In this document: piece after piece, positions 8,903 to 17,258 of the stretch
Layout of the letters: each line of letters begins with the position of its first letter
Numbering within the stretch: the stretch's first letter is position 1
Origin: Runella sp.
Lineage (GTDB): Bacteria > Bacteroidota > Bacteroidia > Cytophagales > Spirosomataceae
Assembly: GCA_023254175.1 (NCBI GenBank)
Contig: JALQYJ010000020.1
Span: 1-64,000, forward strand
DNA length: 64,000 nucleotides
Direction: 5' to 3'
Notes under the pieces: model-generated
Databases searched by the model: none
What the model was told of the DNA's origin: nothing
The model's input: the letters and a program-made list of their open reading frames with translations, nothing else
Translations under genes and position numbers: made by a program

Positions 8903-9835
8903 CTAAAAATATCCTCCCTTTTTGCGGTCTTCCATGGCAGCTTCGGTTTGCTGGTCGTCGATACGCGTTTCGCCGCGTTCGCTGATGCGCGTAGCCTTAA
9001 TTTCGGCCACCACTTGTTCAATGGTACTGGCTTCTGATTCAACGGCAGCCGTACAAGTCATGTCGCCTACGGTACGGAAACGGACAGTTTTGGTAACAAT
9101 CACGTCGGAGTCGTCTTTATAGATAAAATCGGCGTTGGCGAGCAAGTTCCCGTCGCGCAAAATCATTTCGCGTTGGTGCGAGAAATAGATGCTTGGAAGC
9201 GGGATTTTTTCGCGCTCAATGTACGCCCACACATCCAGTTCGGTCCAGTTAGAGATAGGGAAACAACGTACGTTTTCGCCTTTGCTAATTTTTCCGTTGA
9301 ACAAATTCCAAAGTTCAGGACGCTGACGTTTAGGATCCCACTGTCCAAACTCATCGCGGAAAGAGAAAATACGCTCTTTGGCGCGGGCTTTTTCTTCGTC
9401 GCGACGAGCACCACCGATACAAGCATCAAACTCAAACTCTTCGATGGTATCGAGCAACGTAAAGGTTTGAAGCCAGTTTCGGCTGGCGTTTTTACCCGTT
9501 GGTTCTTTTAAGCCTTTGGCTTTGATGGTATCTTCTACTTGGCGAACAATCAACTTCGCTCCTACTTCATTGGCCATCCAATCGCGGTATTGAATTGCTT
9601 CGGGGAAGTTGTGGCCTGTATCGATATGAACCAAGGGGAAAGGAATTTTGCCTGGCGCAAATGCCTTTTGAGCAAGGCGAACTAGCGTAATCGAATCTTT
9701 ACCGCCCGAAAACAACAATGCTGGACGCTCAAATTGGCCCGCTACTTCGCGCATGATGTAGATGGCTTCCGATTCGAGTTGGTCTAGGTAATCCTGACGT
9801 TGGGCGTCGGAGGATAGACTTTGAATATTTGACAT
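8903..9835 (-). CDS. cysD: Sulfate adenylyltransferase subunit 2
   Basis: A 310-residue catalytic subunit of ATP sulfurylase. It belongs to the PP-loop ATP pyrophosphatase group and makes adenylylsulfate together with the CysN GTPase. The PP-loop SGGKDS is at 43-48. Family blocks such as HIDTGHNFPE, IGGARRDEEKARAKER and FPISNWTELDVW are all present, and length and C-terminus (RKKGGYF) are typical. It lies between cysH (52 bases upstream) and cysN (189 bases downstream), transcribed leftward. The last stop codons overlap a short inverted repeat. Confidence 0.96.
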   Translation of the reverse strand: MSNIQSLSSDAQRQDYLDQLESEAIYIMREVAGQFERPALLFSGGKDSITLVRLAQKAFAPGKIPFPLVHIDTGHNFPEAIQYRDWMANEVGAKLIVRQVEDTIKAKGLKEPTGKNASRNWLQTFTLLDTIEEFEFDACIGGARRDEEKARAKERIFSFRDEFGQWDPKRQRPELWNLFNGKISKGENVRCFPISNWTELDVWAYIEREKIPLPSIYFSHQREMILRDGNLLANADFIYKDDSDVIVTKTVRFRTVGDMTCTAAVESEASTIEQVVAEIKATRISERGETRIDDQQTEAAMEDRKKGGYF

Positions 9836-9887
9836 GATGTATCGTGTCTGAATTGAATAATTTACGTTTAAATCGAAGAGCGTTTAG

Positions 9888-10601
9888 TTATCTGGCGTGT
9901 AACCCACACTCTTTTTTACTTTCGTCTTCCCACCACCAACGGCCAGCGCGGAAGTCTTCTCCTTCGAGAATAGCGCGGGTACAAGGGGCACAGCCGATGC
10001 TCACAAACCCTTTGTCATGCAGCGGGTTATAGGGAACATTGTGGACTTTTACGTATTGCTTTACTTCGTCAAAACTCCAAGCAAGCAAAGGGTTGTATTT
10101 GAACAACTCATGCCCTCCATCCCACTCAATGGCTTGCATTCCTGTACGGTTGTTTGACTGCTCGGCACGAATACCTGTTACCCACACTTTTACGCCTTTG
10201 AGCGCGCGATTAAGAGGCTCAACTTTACGAATAAAACAGCACTCTTTGCGGTTTTCGATGGATTCGTAGAAGCTAAGTGGACCTTTTTCGGTCAGTAATT
10301 TCTCAACACCTGCGCTCTGAGGGAAATATACCTCCAGCTTCGTGTCGTAGCGATTGTTGGTTTTTTGCAATGTCGTGTAGCTTTCGGGAAACATCCGCCC
10401 CGTATCAAGGGTAAAAATGCGAATGTCGATGCCATTGGCCAAAATCATGTCGGTAATGACTTGGTCTTCGTAGCCTAAGCTGCTCGAAAACGCCACTTTT
10501 CCAGGAAAAAGCTCCGACAAAAGTCGAAGAGCTTCGACTTCTGTTTTGCCTTCAATTTGATGTAGCAACGATTCGCTACTATGTGTTTCGGTGGGTGTCA
10601 T
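9888..10601 (-). CDS. cysH: Adenylylsulfate (APS) reductase, thioredoxin-dependent
   Basis: A 237-residue soluble reductase that turns APS into sulfite and AMP. The PP-loop-like segment SSSLGYEDQV (39-48) and the C-terminal catalytic ECGLH (C232) are those of the CysH family. It also has the cysteine pair ECC (C121, C122) plus GCAPC (C204, C207) that ligate a [4Fe-4S] cluster. This set marks the APS-reducing branch rather than the PAPS-reducing E. coli type. The absence of an APS kinase gene beside it agrees with this. It follows metZ by 8 bases, so the two are almost certainly one transcript. Confidence 0.92.
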   Translation of the reverse strand: MTPTETHSSESLLHQIEGKTEVEALRLLSELFPGKVAFSSSLGYEDQVITDMILANGIDIRIFTLDTGRMFPESYTTLQKTNNRYDTKLEVYFPQSAGVEKLLTEKGPLSFYESIENRKECCFIRKVEPLNRALKGVKVWVTGIRAEQSNNRTGMQAIEWDGGHELFKYNPLLAWSFDEVKQYVKVHNVPYNPLHDKGFVSIGCAPCTRAILEGEDFRAGRWWWEDESKKECGLHAR

Positions 10602-10609
10602 GGTAATAA

Positions 10610-11800
10610 CTATATTTTTTCAGCCAGTACTTCTGCACTTACTACTGCTGCTTGTGAAAAGTCTTCAATCAAATCTTCTATCGACTCCAAACCAACTGAA
10701 ATGCGAATTAACCCTTCGGTAATTCCCAAGGCTGCTTTTTCGTCGGGTTTTAATTTAGAGTGCGTAGTAGTAAATGGATTGGTGATAATAGTACGCGTGT
10801 CTCCTAAGTTTGACGACAAGGTCGGAATTTGGAGGGCTTTCATAAATGCGCTTACTCGCTCAAAACCACCTTCAAGTTCTATCGTTACAATAGCTCCACC
10901 TGCATTCATTTGCGCTTTGGCCAGTGTATATTGAGGATGGCTCGGTAAAAAAGGATAGTTCACCTTCTTTACTTCGGGCAAGGCCTCCAACGCTTGTGCC
11001 AATTTGAGGGCGTTTTGTGAGTGGCGTTCCATTCTCAACTCCAACGTTTCGAGGCTTTTGCTCAATGTCCAAGCGTTAAACGGTGACATCGACGGCCCCG
11101 TGTGGCGACAGAAGAAGCGGATAGGAGCGATATATTCGGCTTTCCCAACCACTACTCCACCCAATACACGTCCTTGTCCGTCCATGAATTTGGTGGCTGA
11201 GTGAACCACTAAATCGGCACCAAAGTCAATCGGCGTTTGGATGATAGGAGTCGCAAAACAGTTGTCAACGTTGAATATCAAATTGTGCTTTTTGCACAAA
11301 CGGCCAATCATCGCTAAATCCACCAATTCCAAACCAGGATTGGAGGGGGTTTCTAAGTAAACCATGCGGCTGTTTGTCTGTACGGCTGCTTCCCACTGTT
11401 CTTCGGTGGCATCGGCGTCCAAGTAGGTATAAGTAATCCCCCATTTGGCAAAAATTTGGGTGATGATTTGGTGTGCCGACCCAAACAAGGCCCGACAGGC
11501 AATAATATGATCGCCAGACTTCAGAATGCCTGCCATACTTGCGAAAACGGCTGCCATACCTGTAGCGGTGGCAAGCCCCTCTTCCGCTCCTTCGAGCATA
11601 CACACTTTGTCCACAAATTCTTGAACGCTAGGGTTAGAGAAGCGGCTGTAGATATTGCCTTCTTCTGTTTCGTCAAACAATGCCTTACCTTGTTCTGCCG
11701 ACTCAAATGAAAAACTTGAGGTAAGAAAAAGGGGCGTTGAATGTTCGCGGTACTGCGTTTTTTTAGTTTGCGTGCGAATCGCTTTCGTCTGACGTTTCAT
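10610..11800 (-). CDS. metZ: O-succinylhomoserine sulfhydrylase
   Basis: A 396-residue PLP enzyme of the Cys/Met metabolism family. The PLP lysine is K204 in the motif SATKFMDGQG. The neighbouring MDGQGRVLGG block is typical of MetZ, which adds sulfide to O-succinylhomoserine to give homocysteine. Other members of the family (MetB, MetY) share the fold, so the acyl-homoserine preference is inferred. It heads the core of the sulfur cluster, so sulfide made through CysDN and CysH would feed straight into methionine synthesis. Sulfite reductase is not in the window. Confidence 0.88.
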   Translation of the reverse strand: MKRQTKAIRTQTKKTQYREHSTPLFLTSSFSFESAEQGKALFDETEEGNIYSRFSNPSVQEFVDKVCMLEGAEEGLATATGMAAVFASMAGILKSGDHIIACRALFGSAHQIITQIFAKWGITYTYLDADATEEQWEAAVQTNSRMVYLETPSNPGLELVDLAMIGRLCKKHNLIFNVDNCFATPIIQTPIDFGADLVVHSATKFMDGQGRVLGGVVVGKAEYIAPIRFFCRHTGPSMSPFNAWTLSKSLETLELRMERHSQNALKLAQALEALPEVKKVNYPFLPSHPQYTLAKAQMNAGGAIVTIELEGGFERVSAFMKALQIPTLSSNLGDTRTIITNPFTTTHSKLKPDEKAALGITEGLIRISVGLESIEDLIEDFSQAAVVSAEVLAEKI

Positions 11801-11876
11801 GATTTTCTTCGAAATTAGGGTAGTAAAACGAGTGGGTGTTTGGCTACCAGTAAAAAGACCTTTTTGAATGAGATCG

Positions 11877-11884
11877 CAAAATTA
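11877..11884 (-). promoter_or_regulatory. Possible -7 element ahead of metZ
   Basis: The minus strand reads TAATTTTG, a perfect TAnnTTTG box, 76 bases before the metZ start and just past the tauE stop. The -33 position holds AAAG instead of TTTG, so the match is partial. The leader between it and metZ contains a short GGTAG/CTACC stem and an AAAAAG/CTTTTT stem. It could give metZ-cysHDN a promoter of its own inside the longer operon. Confidence 0.4.
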
Positions 11885-11893
11885 CATATTATA

Positions 11894-12802
11894 CTACAAT
11901 ATCGCTTTTAAAACTACGCGTAAGCCCAAGAAGATAACCAAACAACCTACAATGACCATCAACGGTTTACGGTTGACTTTGTTGACCAAATAAGCCCCAA
12001 GAGGTGCAGCTAAAACGCCTCCTAGCACTAAACCTAACACCACTTGCCAGCTGTTGATTCCTTCAAAAAGTAAAAAAGTAATACCACTGGCGAAGGCCAC
12101 CGCAAACTCGGCGGCATTGACTGAACCAATGGTGTAGCGAGGGTCACGCCCACGACCGATGAGTGTGGAGGTTACGATAGGTCCCCAACCACCGCCCCCA
12201 ACGGCGTCCATAAATCCGCCAAAAAGAGCTAATCCTCCTAGGCGCTTGGTAGGTTTTTTGACCGTGTTTTTCTTGAGACCTTTGCTGACAATGATGCAAC
12301 CCAGTACCACCATGTAGGCCGAGATATAGGGTTTTATGATGTTGCCGTCAATGACATCAGATAGTAAGTAAGCTCCTAATATAGAACCAATTATGCCTGG
12401 GATAAGTAGCGTATGAAAAAGCTTTTTATTGATGTTTTTAAACTTAAAATGCGAGATGGCAGATGCCCCCGTGGTAAACATTTCTGATAAGTGAACACTC
12501 GTACTACTCACGGCGGGGGGCACTCCTAAAGTTAGTAAAAAAGAGGTCGCACTAGCTCCATAACCCATTCCTAATGCTCCGTCGACGAGCTGGGCAAAAA
12601 TCCCAACCAACAAGAAAAACGCAAAATCAGAGTTAAATCCAGCCTTGAAGTTTTCAAAAGAGAATTCAGAGCCGTGCTTAATAAGGAGATACCCAAAGGT
12701 GAGAGTGAGCAGCGTCACAGGAATCCCAATCCACATCCATTTTTCGAGGTCAATTTGGGACTTTTTGGTTGAAATAGGCGCTGTTTTCGTGGCAGTGTTC
12801 AT
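11894..12802 (-). CDS. TauE/SafE-family sulfur-compound permease
   Basis: A 302-residue inner-membrane protein with about eight hydrophobic segments and the two internally repeated halves of the TauE/SafE (DUF81) family. The block FAQLVDGALGMGYGASATS is characteristic. Members move sulfite, sulfoacetate, sulfate or related anions. Its start codon overlaps the stop of the DUF2490 gene by one base (TAATG), suggesting translational coupling, and the sulfur-assimilation genes follow 93 bases later. Import of sulfate for CysDN is the attractive reading, but export of surplus sulfite is equally consistent with the family. Confidence 0.85.
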   Translation of the reverse strand: MNTATKTAPISTKKSQIDLEKWMWIGIPVTLLTLTFGYLLIKHGSEFSFENFKAGFNSDFAFFLLVGIFAQLVDGALGMGYGASATSFLLTLGVPPAVSSTSVHLSEMFTTGASAISHFKFKNINKKLFHTLLIPGIIGSILGAYLLSDVIDGNIIKPYISAYMVVLGCIIVSKGLKKNTVKKPTKRLGGLALFGGFMDAVGGGGWGPIVTSTLIGRGRDPRYTIGSVNAAEFAVAFASGITFLLFEGINSWQVVLGLVLGGVLAAPLGAYLVNKVNRKPLMVIVGCLVIFLGLRVVLKAIL

Positions 12803-13578
12803 TAGTTGTATCTATTAATTCGGTGGTATATCGTTAATCTTGTTATGTTTCGGCTAAAAAACTGATAACCTGTGTTTCTTTGCTGGTACCAGTGTAAATA
12901 GCCTAGTTCGATAGCTAATTTTTTCCCTAGGTTTTGCTCAAATCCAATGTAAATCCGGTTCTGGTCAAATTGATTTAATAAGGTGCCTCCGCCTGCATTG
13001 ACCATCAGTTCGTTGGCTAGCTTCAAAGACGAGTTGTAGAGAGTGTTTTTCCTCGACAGTGATAGGAGAGCTTGCGTCCGAAGGCGCATCCGAAAATTAA
13101 AATCATATCCCTCTAATAAGATTTTTCCATTGTTTTTGTGAATAAACCGTTCGTCTATTCTCAATCGTTGGGCTAAAACAAACCATTTCCCAAAGGGAAT
13201 GTTTAGATTCACTTCTTGAAAAGGACGTAGCTCAGGTATTACCAAATCGACAGTTGCGTCGGGGTTTTGGGGACTTTGCCGTGAATAGGTAAAGCCTCCA
13301 GCTAGGTCTACGTTGGGCAAAACTTTGTAATGAAGATGGCTATGTATAATTAAGTGATGCTGTTTGTTGGCCTGCAAAAACCGACGATTGTCGATTTCGT
13401 TATGCCAAGTCCACTTTGGATGAAAACTCAATTGGTTGTAATAGCGCGTCCAATACAACGTCTGGTACGTGACTTCTTTTGTTTGTGCTGTCGTTTTATA
13501 AACTATCACTTGAAGGGTTATGGTAATAATAATCCTAAAAGTAGATATAGTATATAATTTATATAGACTTATTTGCAT
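12802..13578 (-). CDS. DUF2490 outer-membrane beta-barrel protein
   Basis: A 258-residue protein with an N-terminal hydrophobic export signal (to about residue 32, ending TTAQ). The rest is amphipathic strands rich in aromatic residues, in the style of DUF2490: WTWHNEIDNRRF, HSHLHYKVLPNVDLAGGF, GYDFNFRMRLRTQ. The last strand ends in a polar/aromatic pattern as in outer-membrane barrels. Its function is unknown. It is the first gene of the sulfur cluster and is coupled to the TauE/SafE permease by a TAATG overlap, so an outer-membrane channel or assembly partner for the same anion is a reasonable guess. Confidence 0.75.
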   Translation of the reverse strand: MQISLYKLYTISTFRIIITITLQVIVYKTTAQTKEVTYQTLYWTRYYNQLSFHPKWTWHNEIDNRRFLQANKQHHLIIHSHLHYKVLPNVDLAGGFTYSRQSPQNPDATVDLVIPELRPFQEVNLNIPFGKWFVLAQRLRIDERFIHKNNGKILLEGYDFNFRMRLRTQALLSLSRKNTLYNSSLKLANELMVNAGGGTLLNQFDQNRIYIGFEQNLGKKLAIELGYLHWYQQRNTGYQFFSRNITRLTIYHRINRYN

Positions 13579-13661
13579 AAATTAAATGCCGCCCTTTCGG
13601 AACGGCATGACAAAAGTAGGTTCTCTATTTGAATAGTCCAAAAAGAAGCGTAAAAATCTGA

Positions 13662-14843
13662 TTAAATTCTTACAAAAATCCGATTTTTATGCATCCAGTA
13701 CAAAATTGCCCACTCCACAAAAAGAATAAGCCCCCCGCGTACAAGCGATTCGTAGGTTGTTCCAAAAACTTGGTCGTAGGTTTTAGAGATATGAATTTGA
13801 ATAGAGTGATGAATAAACTCTACTATCGTGTGGGAGATTATATAGGCTGCAATGGAGTTCATACCAATCACAATCAACCAAAAGAATGCCTTTCGATAAC
13901 CCTGAATATCGACCAGCCAAAAGAAAGCGGCTAATAGAATAAAGCACCAGCCTCCGCTGAACAATACCCACGTGGGAGTCCAAATGCGTTTTACATTGGG
14001 GCAAATGCCCAACCAGTTGAATGTGAGTCCAATAACCAGTAAACTAACGCCCATCGCTACAAATTTCAGGGCTTTTTCTTTGGGGGCGGTATCATCTTTA
14101 AGCCATTGTCCTGCCAATAGTCCCAGTGTCATAGTCCCAAGGGTAGGAATAAAACTTAGCGTAGAGTAACCCCCTCCGTTACGAATAAAGGGTTTCTCGC
14201 GTGGGAAAAGGTTCATAAACCATTGGTCAAATGCCCAAGCAGCATTGGTGTTTTTGTTCCAATGAGCGGCCAATCCTTTCAAATTGTGTTCCCAATCGGG
14301 CGTAACACCCACTGCGGCGTAGTCAAAATTGGCATCGGGGAGCGGATACAGGAAAAAAAAGAGCCAGTAGCCTACTAAAATAGTAGCCAATGCTGTCAGT
14401 TGCGTCCGAACTGATTTGAAGCCAAACCAAAACAAAAATGGGTACCCCATTCCGATTTGTGAAAGGGTATCTTCAAACGTGAAGTTGGTTTGCTCTCGGT
14501 GCATAGAGCGCAAAAACACCCCCAAGAAAATGAGAATGAGCGACCGCTGAAGCGTGTGGCCAAACAATTCGCGGAAGGTTTGGCCTTGGGCTACCCGACT
14601 GGCAACGGAATATGGTAGTGCCACCCCTACCAAAAAAGAAAACGACGGCTGGATAAGGTCGTGAAGCGAACAGCCCACCCACTCGACGTGGTCTTGGTTA
14701 AACGCTAAAAAGGTCCAAAATGAGCTTTCGGGAAGAGCTCTGGAAATGTGACCAAATTCGAGGACTTCGGCCATCATCAGAAACATCACAAAGCCACGGT
14801 ACGCATCTACGGAAGAAATTCGGTTAGGTATAGTTTGTGCCAT
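13662..14843 (-). CDS. DUF5009-type multi-pass membrane acyltransferase-like protein
   Basis: A 393-residue integral membrane protein with about ten hydrophobic segments. It begins RISSVDAYRGFVMFLMM, the signature start of the DUF5009/heparan-alpha-glucosaminide N-acetyltransferase-like group (R-x-x-S-x-D-x-x-R-G). A conserved segment HDLIQPSFSFLVGVALPYS follows. Relatives transfer acyl groups across the membrane to sugars, but the members found in Bacteroidota are mostly uncharacterised. The gene appears monocistronic, with its start 59 bases right of a non-coding gap. The substrate cannot be inferred. Confidence 0.8.
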   Translation of the reverse strand: MAQTIPNRISSVDAYRGFVMFLMMAEVLEFGHISRALPESSFWTFLAFNQDHVEWVGCSLHDLIQPSFSFLVGVALPYSVASRVAQGQTFRELFGHTLQRSLILIFLGVFLRSMHREQTNFTFEDTLSQIGMGYPFLFWFGFKSVRTQLTALATILVGYWLFFFLYPLPDANFDYAAVGVTPDWEHNLKGLAAHWNKNTNAAWAFDQWFMNLFPREKPFIRNGGGYSTLSFIPTLGTMTLGLLAGQWLKDDTAPKEKALKFVAMGVSLLVIGLTFNWLGICPNVKRIWTPTWVLFSGGWCFILLAAFFWLVDIQGYRKAFFWLIVIGMNSIAAYIISHTIVEFIHHSIQIHISKTYDQVFGTTYESLVRGGLILFVEWAILYWMHKNRIFVRI

Positions 14844-14853
14844 GAGAGAAAAG

Positions 14854-14866
14854 GGTTTGGTACAAA
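14854..14866 (-). promoter_or_regulatory. GGTTTGGTACAAA motif ahead of the DUF5009-type gene
   Basis: This is an exact second copy of the 13-base motif found at 7291-7303, here 11 bases before the start codon. See that entry for the interpretation. Confidence 0.3.
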
Positions 14867-14987
14867 AAGGGAATACAAAGAGTTTTATAATCTTGCCGAA
14901 CTATGAACTTATCAAGGGTGTTTCTGATACTACTAATTCTTTGTGCTTTGGTACCTTTTCTTTGGTCAAAAAAAATGGTGATAACCC

Positions 14988-15047
14988 AGTATGAAAAAGC
15001 CACAACGGCGAAGGGAATCTCCTTCGCCGTTGTGGCTTTTTCATACT
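14988..15047 (-). terminator. Very long perfect hairpin terminator after glycogen synthase
   Basis: Positions 14988-15014 and 15021-15047 are perfect inverted copies of each other (27 bp) with a 6-base loop (GAATCT on plus). The core is GCCACAACGGCGAAGG, flanked by a run of five T or A on each side, so it can terminate in both directions. It lies 42 bases after the minus-strand glycogen synthase stop. Confidence 0.85.
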
Positions 15048-15088
15048 CACCTCTTAGTGGCGGGTCACGGTTAACAATTAACTGTGCT

Positions 15089-16930
15089 CTAGCTAACTCT
15101 TGTTTTATGGGCTTTTTTTGCGGCCAAGTCGTGGGCGGTGTCGTAGTACGAACGGAGGTTGTTCCAATCGAATACTTCAGAGATATTTTCTACTTTATTG
15201 CGCTGTTGAATACGTTCGCGGAGGTTCATCTTCACAAACTTGAACAAAATGTTGGCAAGCTGATCGGCGGCTTGGTCAAAATCTTGCGTTTTACGGTTGA
15301 TAACATAAATTCCACGGTTTTCGTAGTCGCGCATGATTTGCATGATAAAGTCCCCAAAACCAGACAAATCACTCGTTACAGTCGGAATCCCGCGCACTAC
15401 ACATTCAAGCGGCGTGTAGCCCCACGGTTCGTAGTAGCTTGGAAAAATGCCTAAATGGCATCCCCGCACAAATTGCCCATAATCTAACCCGAAGAGTGGA
15501 TTAGTAGAGGCAATAAAGTCGGGGTGATAGACAATCTTCACGCGGTCTTGCTCGTGGTTTTTGAGCCCGGAACGCTCGCAGTATTCGGTAATCGAATCGG
15601 GCGTTTTTAAATCGTGCGTTACGTACGGAGGAAGGCGTTTGGTTTTCCACGTCTGAATCGTACGGCGTAATCGTAAACGCCAGTATTCGTCCACAAACTG
15701 GTTCAAATCAGGTAAGTTATGGTCACTAGATGCCGCCGAGGCCATGTACAGTTTTTCGCCAATTTGTTTTTCAATGGCACTGCACGTGTCCTGAATTTCC
15801 CCTAAAACGGCTCGCGATTGGAGTACATCGGGATTGATGGAATGATACGGCTGCTTGGTCACGATAAACATCACGACCGTCATATCCATTTTGGCCTGCA
15901 CCATTTTCCAGTTGAGTCGAGCGAGAGCTTCGAGGGTAATGTCGTAGCCTTTGTTGACAAACTCATAACGCCCTGACGTGAAAAAATAGAGCGTTTTATC
16001 AAGATTGAAGGAATAACTTTGGAAGAAATGCCCCATCACGAAATCATGGATATTTTCTTTGTACTTCATGTGGAGGTTTTGGAACTCGTGTACCGCGGCA
16101 AAACGCTGAATATTTAAGCCATTGGGAAGTACCAAATCGGGATATTTACCCAAAAATACCTCACATTCTCGCGCGGTCACATCGCTGACTGTCGTTCCAA
16201 CGTGGGCGCTTAGGTAAGCAAGTCGCTCAATAGTGGCTTGTGCTTCAATACCATAGTGGCGAGCTTCGTGTTTCCAGTCAAAAAAGGGAAGCTTATGGTA
16301 AAAATCCCGCTCGTTGGAAGCAATATAACGTCCCAGCATGGTGGCGTGGGTAGTAAACACGGTCGCTACCCGTACATCGTCGCGGCGGAGGTCAGGCAAG
16401 CCTGAACTTGCCATCCACTCGTGGAAGTGAGCCGTAATGTCAAACTTGCGAGCATAGTCTTGGGCGTAATAGGTCAAAAACATCCGCACCATTTCCCCAA
16501 AGCAGAGGGTTTGGTTGACCAAATCTTCGATGTTGACGGTAGAGATTTGGTGACGTTCCCACAAACCATATTTGATGGCATCTAGGCGCGGCATCATACT
16601 ACGAATATCAAACAAAACTACGCGCGGTTTACCTGTGATGAGCCAATATCCGTATTCGACAACCAAACCTTCCTCACGCATTTTTTGAACAACTTGGTAA
16701 AGACCCGAGCCGTCGTCCGACGTGATAGGTTCATATTCGGTAAGTGCGCGTTGTGGAAAGTACGGGCCAAGGCACACATATTCGTCGCCCCATTGGTCAA
16801 CCATGGCAGGTACCTTGCTTCTTATCACGGTATAAATCCCTCCTACTTGGTTACAAACCTCCCAAGCAACTTCAAAGAGGAGACTCTTTTTTTGTTTTTT
16901 TTCCACGGTTAAGTGCGGGTTAATGTACAA
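15089..16930 (-). CDS. Glycogen synthase, GT3 family
   Basis: A 613-residue cytoplasmic glycosyltransferase of the eukaryote-like GT3 family. It extends alpha-1,4-glucan from a nucleotide-glucose donor. The N-terminal nucleotide-sugar loop region is VAWEVCNQVGGIYTVIRSK (21-39). The C-terminal signature FPSYYEPWGYTPLEC carries the catalytic Glu residues, and family blocks FHEWMASSGLPDLRRDD and FFTSGRYEFVNKGYD are present. Length matches bacterial GT3 members, which lack the animal regulatory tails. Donor choice (UDP- versus ADP-glucose) cannot be settled here. No other glycogen genes adjoin it, and a strong terminator follows. Confidence 0.9.
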   Translation of the reverse strand: MYINPHLTVEKKQKKSLLFEVAWEVCNQVGGIYTVIRSKVPAMVDQWGDEYVCLGPYFPQRALTEYEPITSDDGSGLYQVVQKMREEGLVVEYGYWLITGKPRVVLFDIRSMMPRLDAIKYGLWERHQISTVNIEDLVNQTLCFGEMVRMFLTYYAQDYARKFDITAHFHEWMASSGLPDLRRDDVRVATVFTTHATMLGRYIASNERDFYHKLPFFDWKHEARHYGIEAQATIERLAYLSAHVGTTVSDVTARECEVFLGKYPDLVLPNGLNIQRFAAVHEFQNLHMKYKENIHDFVMGHFFQSYSFNLDKTLYFFTSGRYEFVNKGYDITLEALARLNWKMVQAKMDMTVVMFIVTKQPYHSINPDVLQSRAVLGEIQDTCSAIEKQIGEKLYMASAASSDHNLPDLNQFVDEYWRLRLRRTIQTWKTKRLPPYVTHDLKTPDSITEYCERSGLKNHEQDRVKIVYHPDFIASTNPLFGLDYGQFVRGCHLGIFPSYYEPWGYTPLECVVRGIPTVTSDLSGFGDFIMQIMRDYENRGIYVINRKTQDFDQAADQLANILFKFVKMNLRERIQQRNKVENISEVFDWNNLRSYYDTAHDLAAKKAHKTRVS

Positions 16931-17258
16931 TTCAAGGTAAAAAATAAATTATTTCAAGAATGTATTTTGCAATAATAATGGATATTTAGGCTTCCACCAA
17001 AAAATGAAACTCCTAAGTAGCTTTATGAAAATTAAACACGATTTGGTGGAAATACAGCTGCCTCAGTGCGTCTACTTATTATCCTACAAATACCGCGACT
17101 TTTGAACGCAATGACTTGAAATAAGCCAAAAATAGGTTTTTGGGAAAAGAATATTTAGAGTTTTACTAACAATTGTAGCGAACAATACTAAAGAAAAATT
17201 GAATAAAAAACTATGGAGACGTCAAAGGAAAGTAATAATTTATTGACAAAGAGTAGGG
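16931..17258. other. Intergenic stretch with an inverted repeat and a possible small ORF
   Basis: About 330 bases between glycogen synthase and the response regulator. TTCCACCAAA (16992-17001) and TTTGGTGGAA (17042-17051) form a perfect 10-bp inverted repeat with a 40-base loop. A 33-codon plus-strand frame (17004-17105, starting MKLLSSFMKIKHDLVEIQLP) begins inside this loop. I see no ribosome-binding evidence and no recognised similarity. Confidence 0.3.

Noticed and set aside
11801-11893. SAM riboswitch ahead of metZ
   Set aside because: Neither the S-box core nor SAM-II type conserved blocks are present, and the leader is under 80 bases with only 5-6 bp stems.
14903-15454. 183-codon plus-strand frame with a hydrophobic N-terminus
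   Set aside because: It passes through a 27-bp terminator hairpin and then runs antisense to glycogen synthase. Only the first 25 residues look protein-like.
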